Of a DNA stretch of 64,000 nt, positions 26,257 through 34,855 are shown piece after piece. Each line of letters begins with the position of its first letter. Positions within the stretch are counted from its first letter, which is position 1. Below the pieces are notes generated by a model, which saw nothing but the letters and a program-made list of their open reading frames with translations, was not told the origin of the DNA and did not search any database. Source of the DNA: Luteitalea pratensis (GTDB lineage Bacteria > Acidobacteriota > Vicinamibacteria > Vicinamibacterales > Vicinamibacteraceae); the NCBI RefSeq assembly GCF_001618865.1, contig NZ_CP015136.1, forward strand, positions 4,499,001 through 4,563,000, given 5' to 3'. The translations under genes were made by a program, and so were the position numbers.

Positions 26257-27477
26257 ATGCTGCGTTTTCTCACGGCAGGTGAATCACACGGACAGGCGCT
26301 GGTGTCGACGGTGGAAGGCCTCCCGGCCGGTCTTGCCATCGATCAGGACGCCCTCGCCCGCGACCTTCGTCGTCGGCAACTCGGCTACGGCCGCGGCCGC
26401 CGCATGCAGATCGAGATGGACACGGCGGAGATCCTGAGCGGTGTGCGCAAGGGCCACACGCTCGGCAGTCCCGTGGCCATGCTGATCCGCAATCGCGACT
26501 GGAAGAACTGGCAGCAGACCATGCACGTGTCGCCTGAGGCGCCTGCCGAGGCGACAGGCGCCAGGCGCGCCCCGGTAACACGCCCTCGTCCTGGACATGC
26601 CGATCTCGCCGGCGCGCTGAAGTACGACCGCGGCGACATGCGTGACATCCTCGAGCGCGCCAGTGCCAGAGAGACGGCCGCACGCGTCGCCGCCGGTGCA
26701 CTTGCCCGCCAGTTCCTCGCCGCGCTCGACATCCATGTCGTCAGTCACGTGTTCACGCTCGGTGCGGTGAGCCTGGGCGATCCGCTCGTCGTGACCTACG
26801 AACAGATCGCGGCCATCGACGACGAGGCGGCGCTGCACTGCGTGGACGACACGGTGCAGCAGCAGATGATCGAGGCGATCGACGCCGCGCGCGCCGCGGG
26901 TGACACACTCGGCGGGGCGTTCGAGGTCGTCGTGCGAGGCCTGCCCCCCGGGCTCGGCTCCTACGTCCAATGGGACCGCAAACTCGATGGGCGCCTCGCG
27001 CAGGCCGTGATGTCGATCCCCGCGATCAAGGCGGTCGGCATCGGCAAGGGCGTCGGTGTCGCGTCGGTGCCGGGATCGCAGGTGCACGACGAGATCGTCC
27101 TGCCAGCGGCCGGCGACGAGGGTCGCATCATGGGCGTCTCCCGTCCGACCAACCGGGCCGGCGGCCTCGAGGGCGGGGTGACCAACGGCGAAGACCTCCG
27201 CATCACCGGGTACATGAAGCCGATCTCGACGCTCATGAAGCCGCTGCGTTCGGTCGACCTGCAGACCATGCAGGAGTCACCGGCCGCCATCGAGCGCAGC
27301 GATGTCTGTGCCGTGCCGGCGGCAGCGGTCGTTGCCGAGGCGATGGTGGCCTTCGTCCTCGCCGATGCCGTGCTCGAGCGCTTCGGCGCGGACACGCTCG
27401 ACGACATCAAGGCCGCCATCTCGCGCGCGGAAGCCCGGGTGCAGCAGCGTTTCCATCCCGCACCCGCCGAGGCGTGA
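26257..27477 (+). CDS. aroC: Chorismate synthase
   Basis: Last step of the shikimate pathway, FMN-dependent elimination of phosphate from EPSP. 406 aa. Signatures: GESHGQALVSTVEGLPAG, the conserved His in RPGHADLAGALKY, RASARETAARVAAGA, and GGLEGGVTNGEDLRIT. ATG at 26257; the TTG just before it is in frame but unlikely. Divergent from the sigma-54 activator with ~130 bp between. It is separate from the attenuated aromatic operon, so it is presumably expressed constitutively with def and fmt. Confidence 0.96.
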   Translation: MLRFLTAGESHGQALVSTVEGLPAGLAIDQDALARDLRRRQLGYGRGRRMQIEMDTAEILSGVRKGHTLGSPVAMLIRNRDWKNWQQTMHVSPEAPAEATGARRAPVTRPRPGHADLAGALKYDRGDMRDILERASARETAARVAAGALARQFLAALDIHVVSHVFTLGAVSLGDPLVVTYEQIAAIDDEAALHCVDDTVQQQMIEAIDAARAAGDTLGGAFEVVVRGLPPGLGSYVQWDRKLDGRLAQAVMSIPAIKAVGIGKGVGVASVPGSQVHDEIVLPAAGDEGRIMGVSRPTNRAGGLEGGVTNGEDLRITGYMKPISTLMKPLRSVDLQTMQESPAAIERSDVCAVPAAAVVAEAMVAFVLADAVLERFGADTLDDIKAAISRAEARVQQRFHPAPAEA

Positions 27478-27481
27478 CGCG

Positions 27482-27991
27482 ATGCGCCGGCCGATCCTGC
27501 GCTATGGCGCTCCCGTCCTGCACACGCGGGCCGCACCCGTCCCCGCCGTGACGCCCCAGATCGACGCGCTCATCGACGACATGCGCGAAACGATGCAGGG
27601 CGCGGCCGGCGTCGGGTTGGCGGCGCCGCAAATCGGTGAGTCACTGCAGGTCTGCATCGTCGATCTGTCGGCAGGCCGCCGCGCCGACCAACTCCTCGTG
27701 CTCATCAACCCTGACGTCATCGAGAAGGACGGCCTCCAACTCAAGGAGGAGGGTTGCCTGAGCGTCCCCGGCATCGAGGCGACGGTGCCGCGTCCGCTGC
27801 GCTTGACCGTTCGGGCACAGGATCGTGACGGCGACGTGCGGGAGATTCGTGCCGAGGGTCTCCTCGCACGCGCGATCCAGCACGAGGTGGATCACCTGAA
27901 CGGCATCCTGTTCCTCGATCGCCTGCGGCCGGTCTACCGCTGGGCGCTCAAACGCCGCATCTCTCGCCTGCGTCGCGCCGGCAAGTGGTAA
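27482..27991 (+). CDS. def: Peptide deformylase
   Basis: Removes the N-formyl group from nascent proteins. 169 aa. All three metal-site motifs are intact: GVGLAAPQIG, EGCLSVPG (Cys ligand) and HEVDHLNG (two His ligands and catalytic Glu). Starts 4 bp after the aroC stop and precedes fmt, the enzyme that adds the formyl group. Confidence 0.97.
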   Translation: MRRPILRYGAPVLHTRAAPVPAVTPQIDALIDDMRETMQGAAGVGLAAPQIGESLQVCIVDLSAGRRADQLLVLINPDVIEKDGLQLKEEGCLSVPGIEATVPRPLRLTVRAQDRDGDVREIRAEGLLARAIQHEVDHLNGILFLDRLRPVYRWALKRRISRLRRAGKW

Positions 27992-28007
27992 CCACGAAGC
28001 CACGTCG

Positions 28008-28961
28008 ATGCCACTCCGCCTAGCCTTCTTCGGAACCCCGGCGTTCGCCGTACCGACGCTCGATGCGCTTCTGGCATCGCACCATCAGGTGGTTGGCGTG
28101 GTCACGCAGCCGGATCGTGCGCGTGGACGCGGACAGCAGGTGTCGGACTCACCCGTCAAGGCGCGAGCCACCGCTGCGGGTGTGCCGATCCTGCAGCCGT
28201 TGAGGTTGAAGGATCCGGATTTCCTCGACGCATTCCGTGCCTGGCACGCCGACCTCGGCGTGGTGGCCGCGTACGGGCGTCTGCTGCCGCAGGCACTCCT
28301 GGATCTGCCCCCGCTCGGCCTGCTCAACGTCCATGCATCCCTGCTGCCGGCCTGGCGCGGTGCGTCGCCGATCCAGCGGGCGATCCTGAATGGCGATGCG
28401 GTCAGCGGCGTGACCATCATGCGGGTCGTGCTGGCGCTCGATGCGGGGGCGATGCTGGGCCGGGTCGAAATGCCGATCGAACCTCACGACACGACGGGCT
28501 CGCTCGAACAGCGCCTCGCGGTGTCCGGTGCCTTGCTGTTGCGCGAGGTGGTGGACCGGCTCGGTCGCGGCGAGACCGTGGACGAAGAGCCACAGGACGA
28601 CGCCCTGGCCACGCTGGCGCCGAAGATCGAGAAGCACGAAGGGCTGATCGACTGGACCCGCCGTGCGCACGCGCTCGACTGTCATGTGCGCGGCATGCAG
28701 CCGTGGCCAGGCGCGTTCACGTTCGTCGATGGACAGCGCCTCATGGTGCGCGAGGCGACAGCCGACACGCGGCCGGTAAGGGGCACCGCCCCTGGCAGCG
28801 TCGTGGCCTTTGACGACGACGCCATTGTCTTTGCGTGCGGACAGGACACGACGTTGCGGGTCGTGCGCGTGCAGCCCGACGGCAAGCGGGTGATGACGGC
28901 GCGTGAATGGCGTCTCGGGCGGCGCGGCGAAACGCCCCTGCACGCGAGCGGCGCGCCATGA
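28008..28961 (+). CDS. fmt: Methionyl-tRNA formyltransferase
   Basis: Formylates initiator Met-tRNA. 317 aa. N-terminal Rossmann-like domain with FFGTPAFAVPTL, the catalytic loop NVHASLLPAWRGASPIQRAIL (His and Asn) and the 10-formyl-THF site; the C-terminal OB-like domain starts near residue 205. It overlaps rsmB by 4 bp. The fmt-rsmB pair is a widely conserved arrangement. Confidence 0.97.
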   Translation: MPLRLAFFGTPAFAVPTLDALLASHHQVVGVVTQPDRARGRGQQVSDSPVKARATAAGVPILQPLRLKDPDFLDAFRAWHADLGVVAAYGRLLPQALLDLPPLGLLNVHASLLPAWRGASPIQRAILNGDAVSGVTIMRVVLALDAGAMLGRVEMPIEPHDTTGSLEQRLAVSGALLLREVVDRLGRGETVDEEPQDDALATLAPKIEKHEGLIDWTRRAHALDCHVRGMQPWPGAFTFVDGQRLMVREATADTRPVRGTAPGSVVAFDDDAIVFACGQDTTLRVVRVQPDGKRVMTAREWRLGRRGETPLHASGAP

Positions 28962-30361
28962 TCGCGCCGGCCAGGCGGGCGGCCACCGAGGTGCTCGCGG
29001 CCGTCGATGCGGGCCGATGGGATCTGGCCACCGCCCTGGCGCAGGCGCATCCGTCGCTGGCCGACGCCCGTGATCGAGCACTGCTGACCGAATTGGCGAC
29101 CGGCGTGCAGCGCTGGAAACTCGCCCTCGATTTCGCCATTCACGCACTGACGAAGCGCCAACCGGCCGACCTCGACGCGGATGTGCGCGCGACGCTGCGG
29201 CTCGGGCTGTACCAGTTGCAGCATGCGACGCGGATCCCGGCGTCAGCCGTGGTCAACGACGCGGTGGAGATCGTCAAGCGCGGCCCGACGCGGAGTGCCG
29301 CCGGCATGGTCAACGCGGTGCTCCGTCGCGTCGTCCGCGAGGGACCGCCGAGGCTGCCCGAGCCACCGCGCGTGCCCGTTGACGATCCCCGCTGGCGAAT
29401 GCAGGCGCTGGCGTGGCTCGCGATCGCGCATTCGCATCCCGCGTGGCTCGTCGAGCGCTGGCTGGATCGCTTCGGCATCGAGGCGACCGAAGCGTGGGTG
29501 CGTTACGACAACACGCCCGCCGACGTGACGGTGTGGCCACTCCCGGGAGTCGGGAGTGGGGAGTCGGGAGTCGGGAGTGGGGATTCCCCGATCCGCGATC
29601 CACGATCCGCGATCCGCGATTCGGAATTCGGCAACGTCGAAGGCACGCCGACGCGTTTCGTGCCTGGAGGGATCGTGCTGGCGAACGGGCGCGATGCGCT
29701 GCCGCACCTGCGCGCGGGTTCCGCGTACGCGCAGGACGAAGCGTCGGCAGCGATTGCGGTCGTGGCCGGCACCGTCGGGCGTGGTCGCGTGCTCGACGCC
29801 TGTGCGGCTCCGGGCGGCAAGAGCCTGGCGATGCGGTCGTGGCTGCCGCCGGATGCGCGGCTCCTCGCCAATGACATGCGCACGCGTCGCATTGCGTTGC
29901 TGGCCGCCACACTCGGCCGCGCGGCCGGCCCCCGTATTCCGATCGTTCGAAGCGACGCGACGCGCCTGCCGTTCGACCGTTCCATCGACACGATGCTGAT
30001 CGATGCCCCCTGCTCCGGGCTTGGCACACTGCGGCGCGATCCTGACGTCCGCTGGCGGCGCACCGCCGCCGACCTGGCCGCCTTTGCCACGACGCAGCGG
30101 TCGATGATCGAGGAGGGACTGCGCGCCCTCGCGCCCGCCGGCCGGCTCGTCTACGCCACCTGTTCCAGCGAACCGGAGGAAAACGAGTCCCTGGTCGCGG
30201 CCCTGCTGCAGGAGCGCCCGGAGCTGCGACGGCTCGACCTTCGGCAGGAGCCCCTGCCGCCGTCGATGACCTCGCTGCTGACAGACGAGGGCGCCCTCCG
30301 GACGTGGCCCCATGTCCACGGTCTCGACGCCTTCTTCGCGGTTGCGCTCACCAGGCCGTAG
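28958..30361 (+). CDS. rsmB: 16S rRNA (cytosine-967-C5)-methyltransferase with repeat-derived insertion
   Basis: 467 aa. An N-terminal NusB-like RNA-binding domain spans residues 1-~140 and a C-terminal SAM domain starts near 238. The SAM site is LDACAAPGGKSLAMRS, the general Cys in DAPCSGLGTLRRDPDVRW and the nucleophilic Cys in YATCSSEPEEN. Residues ~196-226 are encoded by two heptamer arrays (GGGAGTC/GGGAGTG and CGATCCG) that sit in frame between the two domains. ATG at 28958 overlaps the fmt stop. Confidence 0.95.
   Translation: MIAPARRAATEVLAAVDAGRWDLATALAQAHPSLADARDRALLTELATGVQRWKLALDFAIHALTKRQPADLDADVRATLRLGLYQLQHATRIPASAVVNDAVEIVKRGPTRSAAGMVNAVLRRVVREGPPRLPEPPRVPVDDPRWRMQALAWLAIAHSHPAWLVERWLDRFGIEATEAWVRYDNTPADVTVWPLPGVGSGESGVGSGDSPIRDPRSAIRDSEFGNVEGTPTRFVPGGIVLANGRDALPHLRAGSAYAQDEASAAIAVVAGTVGRGRVLDACAAPGGKSLAMRSWLPPDARLLANDMRTRRIALLAATLGRAAGPRIPIVRSDATRLPFDRSIDTMLIDAPCSGLGTLRRDPDVRWRRTAADLAAFATTQRSMIEEGLRALAPAGRLVYATCSSEPEENESLVAALLQERPELRRLDLRQEPLPPSMTSLLTDEGALRTWPHVHGLDAFFAVALTRP
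29543..29632. repeat. Two heptamer arrays inside the rsmB coding region
   Basis: About six units of GGGAGTC/GGGAGTG (29544-29586) then about five units of CGATCCG/CGATCCA (29589-29623), both with 7-bp period. The first array uses the same unit as the intergenic arrays at 4718, 15885 and 51167. The reading frame stays open because three 7-bp units encode seven codons without stops. Confidence 0.88.
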
Positions 30362-30375
30362 AAACGGGCAATTTC

Positions 30376-30470
30376 AGATTTCAAGATTTCAAATTTCACT
30401 ACACCGCCATTGGTCGAGCTGCCGACAATGGCTGTGAAATTCTGAAATTGTGAAATTGTGAAATTGCGCC
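30376..30470. repeat. AT-rich GAAATTGT/ATTTCA direct and inverted repeats
   Basis: The 126-bp gap between rsmB and the PASTA gene is unusually AT-rich. It begins with GATTTCAAATTTCAC-type repeats and ends with the complementary GTGAAATTCTGAAATTGTGAA in 8-bp steps, so the two ends can pair into one long hairpin with a GC-rich loop. It could act as a terminator for rsmB or a promoter region for the PASTA gene. Confidence 0.7.
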
Positions 30471-30487
30471 TGTAAGATCAACGGCTG

Positions 30488-31222
30488 ATGGAGGCTCGGC
30501 GGGGATTCACGGGACGCGTCTGGGGCGCGGGAAAGCTCGTCATGCTGCTGGCCCTGCTGTGCGTCACCTACGGGGTCTCGTTCGGCATGGCGATGCGCCT
30601 CGCGCTGCGATCGCGTGACGTTCGCGTGCCGGAGTTGCGTGGCCGCACCGTCAACCAGGCGAGCACGTCGCTCACCGAACTCGGCCTGCCGCTCAAGGTC
30701 GAGGAGGCCCGGCGCTCCGACCCGAAGGTGGCCGCCGGGCTGATCCTCGCGCAGGACCCGGTGTCGGGCAGTACGGCGCGTCGGCCGCGAAGCGTGAAGG
30801 TGTGGCTGAGTGCGGGGCCGACGGTCAGTCGCGTGCCCGCGGTGGTCGGGCTGACGGAACGGACGGCACAGTTGCGGCTCGAAGGCGAAGGCGTGGGCAT
30901 TCGCGACCTCGCGGCCGTGCGATCCTCGGCCTTCCCTGCCGGCATCATCGTGGCGCAGAACCCCGCGCCAGGCGCCGCCGCGGACACCGTGTCGTTGCTC
31001 GTGAACCGCGGCGAACGTGGCACAACATACGTGATGCCGGATCTCATCGGCGTCAACGCCGAGCAGGCAGCCGAAGTGCTCCGCGTCCGCGGCTTCCGTG
31101 TCGCCCTCGTCGCCGAGCAGCCCTACCCGGGCGTCCCTCCGGGCATCGTCTTGCGCCAGTCGCCGCTCGGTGGCTTCCAGATCGCACCGGGCAACGCCAT
31201 TTCCCTCGAGGTGAGCCGGTGA
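30488..31222 (+). CDS. Membrane-anchored PASTA-domain protein
   Basis: 244 aa. One N-terminal membrane segment (residues ~15-37, GKLVMLLALLCVTYGVSFGM) is followed by three tandem PASTA domains at ~47-112, 115-180 and 184-244; each starts with V-P-x-L/V-x-G (VRVPELRGRTVNQA, SRVPAVVGLTERTA, YVMPDLIGVNAEQA). PASTA modules bind muropeptides or cell-wall fragments, usually attached to Ser/Thr kinases or PBPs; here no kinase domain is attached. GTGA overlap with rpe. Confidence 0.9.
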   Translation: MEARRGFTGRVWGAGKLVMLLALLCVTYGVSFGMAMRLALRSRDVRVPELRGRTVNQASTSLTELGLPLKVEEARRSDPKVAAGLILAQDPVSGSTARRPRSVKVWLSAGPTVSRVPAVVGLTERTAQLRLEGEGVGIRDLAAVRSSAFPAGIIVAQNPAPGAAADTVSLLVNRGERGTTYVMPDLIGVNAEQAAEVLRVRGFRVALVAEQPYPGVPPGIVLRQSPLGGFQIAPGNAISLEVSR

Positions 31223-31902
31223 GCGTGCGGATCGCGCCGTCGGTGCTCAGCGCCGATTTCAGCGCACTCGGCAACGACGTCCGGATGGTGGCCGACGCCG
31301 GCGCCGACTGGATTCACGTGGACGTGATGGACGGCCGGTTCGTCCCCAACATCAGCATCGGCCTCCCGGTCGTGGCGGCCCTCGCCCGGATTTCGCCGCT
31401 GCCCCTGGACGTACACCTGATGATCGTCGAGCCGGAGAAGTACGTCGACGCGTTTGTCGAGGCTGGCGCGGCGTCGGTGTCGGTGCATGTCGAGGCGACC
31501 GATCACCTGCATCGGCTCGTGCACCGCATCCGGCACGCCGGCGCCCGTCCGGGTGTGGCCATCAATCCTGCCACGCCGCTCGACACGCTGGCCGACATTG
31601 CCCCGGACCTGGACATCGTGATCCTGATGACGGTCAACCCGGGCTTCGGCGGCCAAACGTTCATCGAGCGCTCCTATGACCGGCTCCGTCGGCTGCGCGA
31701 TCTGCTGGATCGCACCGGCTCCGCGGCGACGATCACGGTCGACGGCGGGGTCGACCCGGCACGCGCCGAGGCCGTGGTCGAGGCCGGTGGCGACGTCCTG
31801 GTGGCCGGAGCGGCCGTGTTTGCCACGCCCGATCCGGCCGGGGCCATCGCCGCACTGCGCACCGCCGGCCAGCGCGGCTGGCAGGCCCGTGCGCGCCGAT
31901 GA
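31219..31902 (+). CDS. rpe: Ribulose-phosphate 3-epimerase
   Basis: Interconverts ribulose-5-P and xylulose-5-P (pentose phosphate pathway). 227 aa TIM barrel with APSVLSADF, HVDVMDGRFVPN (metal His and Asp), LDVHLMIVEPE, MTVNPGFGGQTF and the second catalytic Asp in TVDGGV. GTG start overlaps the PASTA gene stop; the ATG of the next gene overlaps its own stop. Confidence 0.97.
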   Translation: MSVRIAPSVLSADFSALGNDVRMVADAGADWIHVDVMDGRFVPNISIGLPVVAALARISPLPLDVHLMIVEPEKYVDAFVEAGAASVSVHVEATDHLHRLVHRIRHAGARPGVAINPATPLDTLADIAPDLDIVILMTVNPGFGGQTFIERSYDRLRRLRDLLDRTGSAATITVDGGVDPARAEAVVEAGGDVLVAGAAVFATPDPAGAIAALRTAGQRGWQARARR

Positions 31903-32297
31903 CCGTCCTGGGCACCGCCACCATCCGCGTACGCTACGCCGAAACCGACCAGATGGGCGTGGTCTATCACGGCAACTACTTTGCGTGGTTCGAGGTGGGG
32001 CGCGTCGAACTGCTGCGCCAGGCCGGCTGGAGCTACAAGACGCTCGAGGGGGACGGCCTGAGCCTGCCCGTGATTGAGGCGACTTGCCAGTACAGGCACC
32101 CGGCGCGGTACGATGACGAGTTGGAGATTCGCACGGTGGGTCGCATGGCGAGCGCCGTCCGGGTCGAGTTCACGTACGAGTTGGTCCGGATGGCGGACGC
32201 CCGCGTGCTGGCGACTGCCCGGACCCTGCATGTACCCATCACCCGGGAGGGGCGGCCGTGCCGCCTCCCAGGGCCGTTGAGGGAGATTTTCGCGTGA
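31899..32297 (+). CDS. ybgC: Acyl-CoA thioesterase, YbgC/4HBT hotdog family
   Basis: 132 aa hotdog-fold thioesterase. RYAETDQMGVVYHGNYFAWFEVGRVELLR carries the catalytic Asp of the 4-hydroxybenzoyl-CoA thioesterase group (Asp17 in TDQMGVVYHGNY). YbgC homologues usually sit with tol-pal genes and act on short- or medium-chain acyl-CoA; here the context is the rpe-epimerase-bamD operon. 4-bp overlaps at both ends. Confidence 0.9.
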   Translation: MTVLGTATIRVRYAETDQMGVVYHGNYFAWFEVGRVELLRQAGWSYKTLEGDGLSLPVIEATCQYRHPARYDDELEIRTVGRMASAVRVEFTYELVRMADARVLATARTLHVPITREGRPCRLPGPLREIFA

Positions 32298-33232
32298 AGG
32301 CACTCGTCACCGGGGCGGCCGGATTCATCGGATCGACCCTCACCGACCGACTCGTGGCCCAGGGCGCCGAGGTGGTCGGGATCGATTGCTTCACCGACTA
32401 CTACCCGCGGTCGCTGAAGGAGCGCAACCTCGCCGGCGCCCGCGACGCCGCGAATTTCCGTTTCGTCGAGGCCGACCTGCTGGACGCGGACCTGGATGCA
32501 CTGCTCGACAACGTGACCCACGTCTTCCACCTCGCGGCACAGGCGGGGGTACGCAAGAGTTGGGGCCGCGACTTCAGCGTGTACGTCAGCAACAACATCG
32601 CGGCGACGCAGAGGCTGCTCGAGGCGTGCAACGGCCGGCCGCTCGATCGTTTCGTCTATGCCTCGACGTCTTCCGTCTATGGCGATGAGGCGGCGATCCC
32701 GATGCGCGAGGAGCAGCGGTTGCAGCCGCTGTCACCGTATGGCGTCTCGAAGCTGGCCGCCGAGCACCTCGGGCACCTGTACCACGTGAATCACGGCGTG
32801 CCGTTCGTGGCGCTCCGCTACTTCACGGTCTACGGGCCGCGCCAACGCCCGGACATGGGCTTTCATCGCTTCCTGACGGCAGCCATGGACGGACGTCCGC
32901 TCGCACGTTACGGCGATGGTGAGCAGACGAGAGATTTCACGTTCGTGGCCGATGCGGTCACGGCGACGACGGCTGCGGGCACGAAGGGTGTGCCCGGGCG
33001 CGTCTACAACGTCGGCGGCGGATCGCGTGTCACGGTCAATCACGTGTTCGAGATCATCGAACGGCTCGTGGGTCCGGTGACCATCGATCAGCAGTCGCCC
33101 CAGAAGGGCGACATGCGCGACACCTACGCCGACACGAGTCGGGCGGCGGCCGATCTGGGATTCGCGCCGTCGGTCACGCTCGAGCAAGGACTGGCAGAAG
33201 AATACGCATGGCTACGCAGCGAACGCGCATGA
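32294..33232 (+). CDS. NAD-dependent sugar-nucleotide epimerase (UDP-glucose/glucuronate 4-epimerase type)
   Basis: 312 aa extended short-chain dehydrogenase. NAD-binding GAAGFIGS at residues 8-15, substrate Ser/Thr in YASTSSVYG, catalytic YxxxK as YGVSK, and the FTVYGPRQRPDM segment typical of GalE/UDP-glucuronate epimerases. Probably supplies activated sugars for cell-surface polysaccharide together with the nucleotidyltransferase and phosphomannomutase encoded 2-4 kb downstream. The GTG at 32294 overlaps the thioesterase stop. Exact substrate not assignable from sequence. Confidence 0.9.
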   Translation: MKALVTGAAGFIGSTLTDRLVAQGAEVVGIDCFTDYYPRSLKERNLAGARDAANFRFVEADLLDADLDALLDNVTHVFHLAAQAGVRKSWGRDFSVYVSNNIAATQRLLEACNGRPLDRFVYASTSSVYGDEAAIPMREEQRLQPLSPYGVSKLAAEHLGHLYHVNHGVPFVALRYFTVYGPRQRPDMGFHRFLTAAMDGRPLARYGDGEQTRDFTFVADAVTATTAAGTKGVPGRVYNVGGGSRVTVNHVFEIIERLVGPVTIDQQSPQKGDMRDTYADTSRAAADLGFAPSVTLEQGLAEEYAWLRSERA

Positions 33233-34170
33233 GCCGCATTGGTGGGCTGACCCGCATCGCCCTCGTCGTCCTGATGACGATGGTGGCGGTCGCGTGCGCG
33301 ACCAAGAAGGGCAACATTCCCACCGGCGTCACCGAACCAGACAAGTACCTGTACGAGCAGGGCACGGCCGCGATGACCGACAAGAAGTGGTTCACCGCCC
33401 GTGAATACTACCAGCAACTCGTGGACAGCTATCCACAGAGCCCGCTGCGAGCCGACGCCAAGCTCGGACTCGGCGATGCGTATCTGAACGATGGCTCGAC
33501 GGAGGGCAAGCTGCGAGCGGAACGCGAGTTCCAGGAGTTCCTCTCGTACTTCCCCACGCACCAGCGGGCCGACTACGCGCAGTTCAAGCTCGCGATGACG
33601 CATTTCGACCAGATGCCGAAGGCGGAACGCGATCAGACCGAGACGCGCGCCGCGCTCGACCAGTTCGCGGCGTTCCGCCAGAAGTTCCCCAACAGCACAC
33701 TGATGCCCGAGGTCCTCGAGAAGGAACGCATTGCCCGCGATCGCCTGAGCGAATCCATCTACAAGGTGGGCTATTTCTATTACAAGGCGCGCTGGTATCC
33801 GGGCGGCATCTCGCGGTTCCGGCAGGTGCTGCAGGAAGACCCGCAGTTCACGCGCCGTGACGCCGTCTACTACTATCTCGCCGACGCGCTGGTCACCGTC
33901 AAACTCGAGGCCGAGGCGCTGCCGCTGCTCGACAAGCTGGAGGCCGAATTCGTCGAGAGCGAGTTCCTGGAGCTGGGTGCGACACTCAAGGCGCGCGCCC
34001 AGGCGACGCTGGCCGAGCGCACGCCGGGTACCGAGGGCAGCCCCACCACGACCGGGACGACGACGGCCCCCGTGTCCCCGACTGCAGCACCCGCGGCCAC
34101 TGGTTCGACTGGCACGGTCGTCCCGCCCGCGCCGACACGACCGACGGTCGACGCCAAGCCGCCGTCCTAG
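33229..34170 (+). CDS. bamD: Outer-membrane assembly lipoprotein BamD
   Basis: 313 aa. Signal peptide with lipobox ending VAVAC (Cys at residue ~23), then tetratricopeptide-like repeats (YEQGTAAMTDKKWFTAREYY, AEREFQEFLSYFPTHQRADY, YKVGYFYYKARWYPGGISRF) characteristic of BamD/YfiO. Role: periplasmic lipoprotein of the BAM complex that assembles beta-barrels. The last ~60 residues are a Pro/Thr/Ala low-complexity tail not found in E. coli BamD. The ATG at 33229 overlaps the epimerase stop (ATGA). Confidence 0.92.
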   Translation: MSRIGGLTRIALVVLMTMVAVACATKKGNIPTGVTEPDKYLYEQGTAAMTDKKWFTAREYYQQLVDSYPQSPLRADAKLGLGDAYLNDGSTEGKLRAEREFQEFLSYFPTHQRADYAQFKLAMTHFDQMPKAERDQTETRAALDQFAAFRQKFPNSTLMPEVLEKERIARDRLSESIYKVGYFYYKARWYPGGISRFRQVLQEDPQFTRRDAVYYYLADALVTVKLEAEALPLLDKLEAEFVESEFLELGATLKARAQATLAERTPGTEGSPTTTGTTTAPVSPTAAPAATGSTGTVVPPAPTRPTVDAKPPS

Positions 34171-34199
34171 GCGCAGCCGTGGACACGGCTGTGCCTAGG
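34166..34199. terminator. Bidirectional hairpin between bamD and pgsA
   Basis: CCTAGGCGCAGCCGTG and CACGGCTGTGCCTAGG form a 16-bp stem with one mismatch and a 2-bp spacer (probably a 4-6 nt loop). It contains the bamD stop codon and lies 25 bp from the convergent pgsA end. No long T-run follows on either strand, but position and strength fit a shared terminator. Confidence 0.65.
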
Positions 34200-34224
34200 A
34201 ATGCCGCAAGGCATTGGCGCAGTT

Positions 34225-34785
34225 TCATTCGCCGTTGAGTACGTCGCTGAACCGTCGGTAGTAGTCGTACGCCGACCACAGCGCCAGCACCAGCATCATC
34301 CACAGCGCGATGGTGCCGACCCAGTTGAGGGGGAACGGCACGCTCGGGGCGAGCAGCAGGCCGAGAATCGCGGTGACCTGCGCGGCCATCTTGCGCTTGC
34401 CCAGTTCCGAGGCCGGCATCGCCACGCCGCGTGCGGTGGCCACGCTGCGCATCCCGGTCACCGCCAACTCGCGACCGACGATGATGGTGACCATCCAGGC
34501 GGGGGCCCGTTCGAGCTGCACCAGCGAGATGAGGGCGCCGAGCACGAGCAGCTTGTCTGCCAGTGGATCGAGCCACTGCCCCACCACCGTGATCTGCCTG
34601 CGGCGCCGCGCCAGCCACCCATCGAGCAGGTCGGTCAGCGACGCCAGCCCGAAGATCAACGCGCCGAGGAAGTCACTCTGCACCCCTGTCCATTCCCAGC
34701 TGTGGGGCGGCGTGAGCATCACCACGACCAGCAACGGCACCAGCACGATGCGGAGAACCGAGAGCGTGTTGGGAAGGTTGAGCAT
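34225..34785 (-). CDS. pgsA: CDP-diacylglycerol-glycerol-3-phosphate 3-phosphatidyltransferase
   Basis: 186 aa membrane enzyme for phosphatidylglycerol synthesis. The CDP-alcohol phosphotransferase motif D-G-x2-A-R-x8-G-x3-D-x3-D is complete (DGWLARRRRQITVVGQWLD then PLADK), and NLPNTLSVLRI at the N-terminus is family-typical. About four to five hydrophobic helices. The ATG at 34785 is chosen at MLNLPN; the frame continues upstream into the opposite-strand nucleotidyltransferase leader, which is unlikely coding. Divergent from that gene with ~70 bp between. Confidence 0.95.
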   Translation of the reverse strand: MLNLPNTLSVLRIVLVPLLVVVMLTPPHSWEWTGVQSDFLGALIFGLASLTDLLDGWLARRRRQITVVGQWLDPLADKLLVLGALISLVQLERAPAWMVTIIVGRELAVTGMRSVATARGVAMPASELGKRKMAAQVTAILGLLLAPSVPFPLNWVGTIALWMMLVLALWSAYDYYRRFSDVLNGE

Positions 34786-34855
34786 CGAGGGGAGGCGGCG
34801 CCATTGTACCGGCAGCCGCCAGGGCGAGAGGTCTGCGCTATCATTCCCTGCTGAC

